Part shown: piece after piece, positions 1-5,659 of the stretch
How positions within the stretch are numbered: the stretch's first letter is position 1
How the letters are laid out: each line of letters begins with the position of its first letter
Origin: Desulfobacteraceae bacterium
Lineage (GTDB): Bacteria > Desulfobacterota > Desulfobacteria > Desulfobacterales > Desulfobacteraceae
Reading direction: 5' to 3'
Assembly (NCBI GenBank): GCA_003354055.1
Contig: PIVQ01000458.1
Location: 1-6,111, forward strand
DNA: 6,111 bases
Program-made: the position numbers and the translations under genes
Notes under the pieces: model-generated
Told to the model about the DNA's origin: nothing
What the model saw: only the letters and a program-made list of their open reading frames with translations
Databases searched by the model: none

Positions 1-3000
1 GCTGCCATGGGAATGAGGAACTGGGCCTGGAAACTGGTCTCTGTCAGCAAAGGGGCAAGCCCTGCAACCGTGGTAACAGAGGTCAGCAGCACCGGTCTGA
101 AACGGCTCTTACCGGCCTCAATCACCGAATCGAAAACAGGTTCACCTTGCCGCACTTTACTATTGATAAAATCTATCAGGATCAAGGAGTCATTGACCAC
201 GATCCCTGACAGGGCCACAATACCGAAAATGGAAATCATGGTGATATCCAGCCCCATGATATAATGCCCCACAATGGCACCGATAAGGCCAAAGGGGATG
301 GCTGTCATGATAATCACCGGCTGAATATAAGATCGGAACTGGCTTGCCAGCAGGAGGAAAATTATCATGGCAGCCACGGAAAATCCTTTTAAAAGGCTAT
401 CTATGGATTCTTTGCTCCGCTTGGCCTGGCCTTCCAGATCGTAGGAAATTCCCGGAAAGTGGCTGGCTAGCTCAGGAAGGAAGCCTGCTTTTAAGTCCTC
501 CACAATCTTCCGGGCATTGGCCACATCTTCGTCAATGTCCGATATCACGGTGACCACCCGGTGGCGGTCCACCCGCTGGATGGTGGAGTATCCCCGCCCC
601 GTCTCAATCCGGGCCACCTGGTTCAGGGGGATTTCCCTGTTGTCCCGGGTCCGGATCCGCAACTCATCAATACTGGCTTCGGTTTCCCTCTCCCGGCGGG
701 AGTAACGGACCATGACCTTTATATCATTCTTTCCCCGCTGTACCTTGAGCACTTCCTCCCCATAGTAGGCCTGGCGGATCTGGGTAGCAATATCAGCCAT
801 AGTCACACCTAAGGACTCGGCCCCCGGCTTGATATAAATCTGTTTTTCCATTTTCCCGGGTCTAAAATCATCTGTGATATCAAAGGTACCGGGATAGGTG
901 GCAATCTCGTCTTTAAGAGTCTGTGCGGCATTTTCCAATTCCGTCAAATCACTTCCTACCATTCGGATCTCTATTGGGTTGCCGCCGGGACCGCCGCCGA
1001 TGATCGTAAACGTCAGCTGTTCTGTCCCTATAATATCTCCGGTAAGCTCCCGCCATTTGGCCGAAACTTCAGGGGCGGATATTTCCGGCCGCATGGCGGA
1101 GGGCTGAATTTCAATCCAGGCTTCCCCGCAATGCCCGCCGTAAACCCCGGGTTTCCAGTCCCGTCTCGGGATGACGCCGACCAGAGAAAAGGTATTTACA
1201 ATCAGGTCTTCTCCGTTTTTGACCCGGTCTCTGAAATATTCGTTCAGTTCAAAAGCCCCTTCCTCAATCTGCTTAATGGTTCTTTCCGTTGTTTCAAAGG
1301 GAGTACCCAACGGATAAATGGTTTCGGAAATCAGCCAGTTGGAATCATTTTTCGGAAAAAAGGTAAATGGAACGTGACCGCCTACAATCAGCCCCATGCT
1401 GGCGATGAGAAATCCAACGCCGATGGACAGGGTGAAATATCTGTTCTTTACGCAATACCGGAGTAAGGGCAGGTAAAGCCAGTGAATCACCCGGTTCTGC
1501 AACTTTTCCACCTGGTTGCGAATCTGGCTGTGAATCATAAGAATATCCGTCTTCAACCACTCCAGCCAGAAAAAAAAGATCCTGTAGACCCTTGATTTAT
1601 TGGGATTGGACGGTGTCAATGTACTTTCCAGATGAGCGGGGAGAATAAAAAAAGCCTCAATCAGAGATATGGCCAGAATGCAGATCACGGCTTGGGGCAT
1701 AATAGAGATAAACTTGCCCATGATACCGGCAATGTACATCAGCGGGGTAAATGCCACAATGGTGGTGGTAACCGCCATGACAACCGGCCATCCGATCTGC
1801 TCCATGGAATCGATTACCGCCTGTTTCGGTGATTTCCCCGAAGAGTAATGGGTATAGACATTCTCCCCCACGATAATGGCATCGTCCACTAGAATCCCCA
1901 GGGTCATGATAAAGCCGAACATGGACAGCATGTTGATGGATGCACCCATATAGTTGAGAACCAGGAAAGCACCCATGAAGGTGATGGGGATACCTGAGGC
2001 CACCCAGAAGGCAAGTCCTAAGTCCAGAAACAGGGCCAGCACAACAAAAACCAGAAGAATGCCCTGAAGCCCGTTTTTCAGCAACAGGTCAATACGGCCC
2101 TGAACCAGGTCAGCCATATTGTACCAATGGCCAAGCGAAATTCCTTCCGGCATTTCATCCCTGTGCTCTTCCATATAGGCCAGCACGGTTCTGGAAATGG
2201 CAATGGTATCCTGGGAATCGGTCCGGTTTATAACCACAAGTGCCGCCGGTTTGCCGTTAAACCGGGGCTTCCTATCCTTATCTTCAAACCCGTCCACGAT
2301 CTTTGCCACATCCCCCATCCTGACCACGGTGCCGTCTTCCCGGGTGACCAGGGGAATCTCTTCAAATTCTTCTCCTGTATATTTTTTCCCCTTGGCCCGG
2401 ACCAGAAACTCTCCGCCCGGGGTTTTGATCTTACCACCGGGCAGTTCAAGGCTGCCGGTTTTAACAGCCGCCACCACATCGTCAAAGGAAAGGTTATAAG
2501 TCCGAAGGTCCTGTTCAGACACCTCAACACTAATCTCAAAATCCCTAACCCCAACAAGGGAAGCCAAAGAGATCTCATCGGTTTCCACAAGATCGTCCCG
2601 GATTTTTTCTGCGGTATCCCTGAGCACCCGCTCTTCCACGTCCCCGTAAACAGCCACGTAGATCGCCGGTTCATTGTTCTTTATTTCAATGATAACCGGG
2701 TCTTCAGCCTCTTCGGGAAAAGAATCGATTAAATCAATCTCGGTTCTGACCTCATCCAGTTTTACATTGATGTCGGTTCCGGCATTCAGTTCCAGGGTCA
2801 CGGATCCATAGCCTTCAAGGGCTGAGGAATACATGGTTTTAACATCCTCAAGACTTTTAAGCTGCTCCTCGATCTTGATGCATATCCCCTCCTCCACCTC
2901 TTCAGGCGAAGCACCGGGATACCTTACTGAAATATCGATCATATCCAGAGAGAACTGGGGAAACATCTCCCGCTTCATGTTAATGGCCGTAAAAAGACCG

Positions 3001-3074
3001 GCCACAATCAGAAATATCATAACAAGGTTCACCGTTACCCTGTGCTCAACAGACCATTTTCCCAAGGCTTTCAT
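1..3074 (-). CDS. RND-family efflux transporter permease (AcrB-like), 3' end beyond window
   Basis: Proton-driven inner-membrane pump subunit that would work with the adjacent adaptor and an outer-membrane channel to expel small molecules from the periplasm or membrane. The frame is open from the ATG at 3074 to the window edge, 1024 codons without a stop. Visible order: TM1 (about residues 12-31), first periplasmic porter domain, TM2-TM6 (about 332-480) with the TM4 motif GILVDDAIIV and the proton-relay pair D397-D398, a hydrophilic linker, TM7 (about 547-566), second porter domain, then TM8-TM11 (from about 899) with GIVVNDSLILIDF and RFRPVLLTS (R991). AcrB is 1049 residues, so probably only TM12 and the tail are missing. 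In TM10 the AcrB lysine position (K940) reads as N961, followed by D962. The AGGGGA at 3081-3086 lies 6 nt before the ATG. Substrate cannot be told from sequence. The family call is secure. Confidence 0.95.
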   Translation of the reverse strand, partial: MKALGKWSVEHRVTVNLVMIFLIVAGLFTAINMKREMFPQFSLDMIDISVRYPGASPEEVEEGICIKIEEQLKSLEDVKTMYSSALEGYGSVTLELNAGTDINVKLDEVRTEIDLIDSFPEEAEDPVIIEIKNNEPAIYVAVYGDVEERVLRDTAEKIRDDLVETDEISLASLVGVRDFEISVEVSEQDLRTYNLSFDDVVAAVKTGSLELPGGKIKTPGGEFLVRAKGKKYTGEEFEEIPLVTREDGTVVRMGDVAKIVDGFEDKDRKPRFNGKPAALVVINRTDSQDTIAISRTVLAYMEEHRDEMPEGISLGHWYNMADLVQGRIDLLLKNGLQGILLVFVVLALFLDLGLAFWVASGIPITFMGAFLVLNYMGASINMLSMFGFIMTLGILVDDAIIVGENVYTHYSSGKSPKQAVIDSMEQIGWPVVMAVTTTIVAFTPLMYIAGIMGKFISIMPQAVICILAISLIEAFFILPAHLESTLTPSNPNKSRVYRIFFFWLEWLKTDILMIHSQIRNQVEKLQNRVIHWLYLPLLRYCVKNRYFTLSIGVGFLIASMGLIVGGHVPFTFFPKNDSNWLISETIYPLGTPFETTERTIKQIEEGAFELNEYFRDRVKNGEDLIVNTFSLVGVIPRRDWKPGVYGGHCGEAWIEIQPSAMRPEISAPEVSAKWRELTGDIIGTEQLTFTIIGGGPGGNPIEIRMVGSDLTELENAAQTLKDEIATYPGTFDITDDFRPGKMEKQIYIKPGAESLGVTMADIATQIRQAYYGEEVLKVQRGKNDIKVMVRYSRRERETEASIDELRIRTRDNREIPLNQVARIETGRGYSTIQRVDRHRVVTVISDIDEDVANARKIVEDLKAGFLPELASHFPGISYDLEGQAKRSKESIDSLLKGFSVAAMIIFLLLASQFRSYIQPVIIMTAIPFGLIGAIVGHYIMGLDITMISIFGIVALSGIVVNDSLILIDFINSKVRQGEPVFDSVIEAGKSRFRPVLLTSVTTVAGLAPLLTETSFQAQFLIPMA

Positions 3075-3088
3075 TGGATATCCCCTTT

Positions 3089-4411
3089 TTATTTGGCCCC
3101 TGATTTAACGGTTACGGGCATACCTGCCACAGCACCCGGCAACGGAGAAGAGACGATCAAGTCCCCGGCACGTAACCCTCCATTGATAAACACCTCATCT
3201 TCAAACTTACGCAGCACAGAGACCTTGCGGATCGCAAGTTTTCCCTCGGTTGCCAGAAACAGGGTATCAACCGATCTTAAAAGATACCTTGGAATACGAA
3301 ATACATTCTCACGGGTATCCCCCATAATCCGGCATTTGACAAAGGTCCCGGGTCTGAGGCTGATCAACGGATTCGATTGATTGAGGCTTATTTTATCGGG
3401 ATTTGATGTATCCTTAGTCTTCTCCTGGGGATCAGGAGGCAAAATTTCAAGGGTAATGGGAAGGGTCCGGGTTTTTTCATCGATTCTGGCCTTGATGCGA
3501 ACAACCCTGGCCTTCCAGGAAGGAATGTCATCGCTTTCATAATTAGCAATAGTCACCATAGCCTCAGGGGACTTACCACCGTCAAAAAGCGGGCGGATCC
3601 ATTTAAGCTGCTCTAAGGGGATACGGACATCCACATCCAAAGCGCCTTGCTCGTAAATGGTGCCCAGAACCTGGCCCGGATTCACATACTCCCCCATTTC
3701 TGCCTGTTTTTCCAGAACAAAGCCTTCAAACCCGGACCGAATCTCGGATTTTTCTAAGACCAGGGCAGCCTTTCTAAGATCAGTTCTTGCCATGGCCAGG
3801 GTTGCTTTTTTCTGTGCCATTCTGGACGGCGTCAAAGCCTGGCGGTTGTCTGTGGACTGGACCTGAATTTTAGCCGCCAGATATTGCTGCTCGGCCTTGT
3901 CCAGACTTGTTTTTGAGGCAAATTGATTTGCACTCAAAGCTTTGAGCCGGTTCAACTCCTTAAGGCTCAACTCCATATTCATCCGGGCGAGATCTGCATC
4001 TGCCTTTAAATTTTCGACTTCCTGGATCAGATGCCGGATATCGGCCTGGGCCTGTTCCACCTTTACCCTTGCAGCATCCTTATCCAGACGGAAAGTGCGC
4101 TGGTCAATACGGATAAGCAGATCATCCGAACGGATAAAGCCCCCTTCACGAAAGGAGGGATGAATATAATCGATACGACCTGCGACCTCTACTGCCACAT
4201 TGACTTTTTTTCTTGGAGAAATGGTACCAAAGGCCTCAACGGTCATGGCCTCGTTTTTGGGCTGGGCCTCAATAACCCTTACCCCGGGCGGCGTTCGGAC
4301 CAACTCTTTTTTTTCCGGTTTTTCACGGGATGTGTAAAGCCAGAATGCCACTCCGGCTGCAATACTCAACACAATTAGAACCCGTATGAGTCTGAATAGA
4401 AAAGATGCCAT
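3089..4411 (-). CDS. RND efflux periplasmic adaptor (membrane fusion protein, HlyD/AcrA type)
   Basis: Periplasmic adaptor that bridges an RND permease to an outer-membrane channel; 440 residues. Residues 5-26 are an uncleaved-looking hydrophobic anchor after a short basic start. There is no lipobox cysteine, so it is probably anchored by a helix and not a lipid. The barrel-sandwich (lipoyl-like) halves are about 68-103 (VEVAGRIDYI, EGGFIRSDDLLIRID) and 222-252 (GFEGFVLEKQAEMGEYVNPG). They flank a long charged alpha-helical hairpin at about 105-219. The beta-barrel follows (about 257-325, resuming at LRPGTFVKCRI, 352-362), then the membrane-proximal domain to the C-terminus. A polar stretch at about 325-349 interrupts the barrel. 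The ATG at 4411 has AGGGGA at 4421-4426, 9 nt upstream. The stop is 14 nt before the permease start, so the two are almost certainly cotranscribed. Substrate unknown. Confidence 0.93.
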   Translation of the reverse strand: MASFLFRLIRVLIVLSIAAGVAFWLYTSREKPEKKELVRTPPGVRVIEAQPKNEAMTVEAFGTISPRKKVNVAVEVAGRIDYIHPSFREGGFIRSDDLLIRIDQRTFRLDKDAARVKVEQAQADIRHLIQEVENLKADADLARMNMELSLKELNRLKALSANQFASKTSLDKAEQQYLAAKIQVQSTDNRQALTPSRMAQKKATLAMARTDLRKAALVLEKSEIRSGFEGFVLEKQAEMGEYVNPGQVLGTIYEQGALDVDVRIPLEQLKWIRPLFDGGKSPEAMVTIANYESDDIPSWKARVVRIKARIDEKTRTLPITLEILPPDPQEKTKDTSNPDKISLNQSNPLISLRPGTFVKCRIMGDTRENVFRIPRYLLRSVDTLFLATEGKLAIRKVSVLRKFEDEVFINGGLRAGDLIVSSPLPGAVAGMPVTVKSGAK

Positions 4412-4460
4412 GGCGGTTGTTCCCCTATAGAAAGAAAATGGTTGAAGTCCCAGGCTTTTC

Positions 4461-4476
4461 GGTGAGTCAACTCACC
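4461..4476. promoter_or_regulatory. Dyad GGTGAGT-CA-ACTCACC, possible operator
   Basis: Perfect 7-bp inverted arms separated by 2 nt, 50 bp upstream of the adaptor start and just downstream of the candidate efflux promoter. Efflux operons are commonly repressed by TetR- or MarR-type proteins at such dyads, so an operator is a reasonable inference. No regulator gene is in the window to pair with it. It could also form a small hairpin in the leader RNA. Confidence 0.4.
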
Positions 4477-4492
4477 TTATTATTGTTCGTCT

Positions 4493-4521
4493 CTTATATA
4501 CCAGGTATCTGCATTTGAAAA
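4493..4521 (-). promoter_or_regulatory. Candidate sigma-70 promoter of the efflux operon
   Basis: On the minus strand TTTTCA (4521-4516) is followed after 17 nt by TATAAG (4498-4493). The overlapping TATATA is directly preceded by TGG, an extended -10 arrangement. Transcription would start near 4485 and give a leader of roughly 75 nt before the adaptor ATG. The -35 is poor and the region is AT-rich, so this is a pattern match only. Confidence 0.4.
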
Positions 4522-4570
4522 GGGGTATAGTGATTGCAAAAAAACGTTCCGAAAAACACCAATAGAAAGG

Positions 4571-4598
4571 GCAATCGCCAAAAAGGCAAATCGATTGC
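4571..4598. repeat. Inverted repeat GCAATCG...CGATTGC
   Basis: Perfect 7-bp arms at 4571-4577 and 4592-4598. A nested CC-AAAAA-GG lies inside, so the RNA could fold as a bulged stem-loop. It lies in the less AT-rich part of the spacer. Function unknown. Confidence 0.3.
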
Positions 4599-4778
4599 AG
4601 TATACGGAATTCAAGACGCGTGTCCCACGGGCAGACTGGGTATTTTGAAAACAAAAGATCAAGTAATTTTGGAGCCGATCCTTAGCCCCCTGTCTTCAAA
4701 AAATGAATGGATGGCAAATTGTTCCAAAAAAAGAGAACATATAGCCTTTCTACTTATCAAAAAAAAATTTATTTATAT

Positions 4779-4803
4779 TATTGTTCAATAAAATTGAACG
4801 ATA
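4779..4803. repeat. Dyad centred on GTTCAAT-AAA-ATTGAAC
   Basis: Perfect 7-bp arms around a 3-nt centre. The symmetry extends to 11 pairs (one T-G) over 4779-4803. The compact form fits a dimeric regulator site better than a terminator, because no T tract follows. The cognate protein is unknown. Confidence 0.4.
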
Positions 4804-4804
4804 T

Positions 4805-4827
4805 AAAAAAAACTCAAAGTTTTTTTT
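4805..4827. repeat. Perfect A/T hairpin A8CT-CAA-AGT8
   Basis: Ten-base-pair perfect inverted repeat with a 3-nt loop, starting one nucleotide after the preceding dyad. The A tract and T tract give it a terminator-like look in both directions, but the stem has only one G-C pair and neither flanking operon runs toward it. It could equally be an intrinsically curved DNA element. Confidence 0.4.
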
Positions 4828-4835
4828 AAGCAATA

Positions 4836-4871
4836 AATGAATGGAATTCATTGACTCAATTCACTTATAAT
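4836..4871 (+). promoter_or_regulatory. TATAAT box with upstream dyad AATGAAT-GGA-ATTCATT
   Basis: A perfect TATAAT lies at 4866-4871. With 18-nt spacing the -35 would be TGGAAT (4842-4847), a weak match. That -35 lies inside the perfect 7-3-7 dyad at 4836-4852, an arrangement expected of a repressor-controlled promoter. It would read rightward to the protease with a leader of about 200 nt. In AT-rich DNA a chance -10 is likely. Confidence 0.3.
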
Positions 4872-4943
4872 AACAGATGATTAAAGTAATCCCCACTAAA
4901 ACAATCGGGATTAAAAAAAAAGAGATTCAGTGAATTTACCCCA

Positions 4944-4972
4944 TTGACAAACAAAAACTTCCCTGTTAAGGC
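4944..4972 (+). promoter_or_regulatory. Perfect TTGACA -35, weak extended -10; alternative promoter for the protease
   Basis: TTGACA at 4944-4949 is followed after 17 nt by TAAGGC (4967-4972), preceded by TGT. The -35 is consensus and the spacing ideal, but the -10 matches at only two positions. It would give a leader of about 100 nt. Confidence 0.25.
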
Positions 4973-5000
4973 TAAGACTTTTTTCTCTAAGGAAATGGGG

Positions 5001-5062
5001 ATAAATTAATTAATAATATTTACTAATTAATTTTGAATCATAAACTAAACATAAATTAATTA
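5001..5062. repeat. AATTAATT repeat cluster upstream of the protease gene
   Basis: The 12-mer ATAAATTAATTA occurs at 5001-5012 and again at 5051-5062, exactly 50 bp apart. An inverted copy TAATTAATTT lies between them at 5024-5033. The first two copies can form a 10-bp stem with an 11-nt loop. The last copy ends 15 nt before the GTG start. The core is itself a palindrome. Repeated regulator sites are possible, but low-complexity AT sequence can produce such repeats by chance. Confidence 0.45.
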
Positions 5063-5077
5063 GACTGAGTTAGGCCT

Positions 5078-5578
5078 GTGACTACACAAGTATATGACAA
5101 ACAATATTTAGTTTTTGGGTGCGGAAACACGCTGTTCGGCAATGACGGATTTGGCCCGGAAGTTGTTAACGAAATCCATGCGACCCACACCCTGCCGGAT
5201 TCTGTTCTGGTTCTGGATGCCGGCACCGGTATCCGGGACCTTGTCTTTGACCTGTTGCTGGTGGACACCCCACCGAAACTGGTCATTGTCATAGATGCCG
5301 TCACGGTTGAAGGCCGCGGCCAAGGTGAAGTCTTTGAGATGGAACTCTCAAAGGTACCCAGGGAAAAATTATCGGATTTCTCCCTTCACCAGTCCCCGTC
5401 CTCCAATCTGCTCTCCCAGCTGGCAGAGCGCGGTATCGCCATAAGAGTAATTGCCATGCACACAGAATCCATCCCCAATGAAATCAGTCCGGGTCTGTGC
5501 CCCGAAGCGAAAAAGGCTGTAAAAAAAGCCGCATCCCTGGTGCTAAGAGAACTGAAAGGCCGCAATGCGTTAAGCTAA
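5078..5578 (+). CDS. [NiFe]-hydrogenase maturation protease (HyaD/HybD/HycI/FrhD type)
   Basis: Cytoplasmic endopeptidase that removes the C-terminal peptide from the nickel-loaded large subunit of a [NiFe]-hydrogenase, the last step of active-site assembly. It is 166 residues, normal for the family. The core starts at Y10 with YLVFGCGNTLFGNDGFG. By comparison with E. coli HybD (Glu16, Asp62, His93), the nickel-sensing positions are D23, D73 (VIVIDAV) and H104 (SLHQSP), all acceptable ligands. The late motif IPNEISPGLCPE (132-143) is also typical. The GTG at 5078 is taken as the start because an in-frame TGA lies at 5066-5068 and little room remains before the core. The ribosome-binding sequence (GAGTTAGG) is weak. 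It precedes hdrA by 81 nt on the same strand, which suggests it matures a hydrogenase partner of that HdrA. The exact target cannot be read from this sequence. Confidence 0.93.
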   Translation: MTTQVYDKQYLVFGCGNTLFGNDGFGPEVVNEIHATHTLPDSVLVLDAGTGIRDLVFDLLLVDTPPKLVIVIDAVTVEGRGQGEVFEMELSKVPREKLSDFSLHQSPSSNLLSQLAERGIAIRVIAMHTESIPNEISPGLCPEAKKAVKKAASLVLRELKGRNALS

Positions 5579-5588
5579 ACTCGTTACA

Positions 5589-5618
5589 TTGAATTAAAAA
5601 GCCGTGATGCTTTTAATT
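5589..5618 (+). promoter_or_regulatory. Candidate hdrA promoter overlapping a stem-loop
   Basis: TTGAAT (5589-5594) and TTTAAT (5612-5617) are spaced by 17 nt, a fair sigma-70 match. The same stretch is an inverted repeat: AATTAAAA-GC against GC-TTTTAATT (5592-5618), 10 pairs with one bulged A and loop CGTGAT. It could be an operator-controlled internal promoter, an mRNA-processing hairpin or a weak attenuator between the protease and hdrA. There is no T tract after it, which argues against an intrinsic terminator. Confidence 0.3.
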
Positions 5619-5646
5619 ATAAATAATAATATTAACTGCTAAGCTG

Positions 5647-5654
5647 AGAAGAGG
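5647..5654 (+). promoter_or_regulatory. Ribosome-binding site of hdrA
   Basis: AGAAGAGG ends 5 nt before the ATG at 5660. It overlaps the in-frame GTG at 5654, so it favours the ATG as the true start. Confidence 0.75.
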
Positions 5655-5659
5655 TGTGT

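Larger units (their letters stand above)
4412..5077. other. AT-rich divergent intergenic region, no convincing gene
   Basis: A 666-nt spacer between the leftward efflux operon and the rightward protease-hdrA genes. About 4530-4740 is less AT-rich; the rest is strongly A/T with homopolymer runs. It holds promoter-like sequences for both directions and several short dyads, listed separately. The longest plus-strand frame (TTG 4534 to TAA 4791, 85 codons, AAGGGG upstream) has no recognisable motif and is not called. The minus-strand frames are about 60 codons and equally featureless. No regulator gene is present. Confidence 0.8.

Noticed and set aside
2127..2732. Long frames on either strand inside the permease gene (for example 201 codons at 2127-2732 plus, 148 codons at 2228-2674 minus)
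   Set aside because: They lie wholly within the RND permease, whose translation has unmistakable family motifs. These are out-of-frame shadows without recognisable products.
4472..4662. Small minus-strand reading frames of about 60 codons in the spacer
   Set aside because: They overlap the candidate efflux promoter, overlap each other in different frames and show no motif or usual protein composition.
4779..4803. Rex operator
   Set aside because: The arms loosely resemble TTGT-type Rex half-sites, but the centre spacing is odd and the downstream half is GAACGA, not an ACAA ending.
4805..4827. Rho-independent terminator
   Set aside because: The stem is almost entirely A-T, and the two operons diverge from this spacer, so no known transcript would end here.
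4888..4912. AATCCC...GGGATT inverted repeat as a terminator
   Set aside because: The 6-7 bp arms have a 13-nt loop and the following run is A on the plus strand. On the minus strand the T run precedes the hairpin, so neither direction fits.
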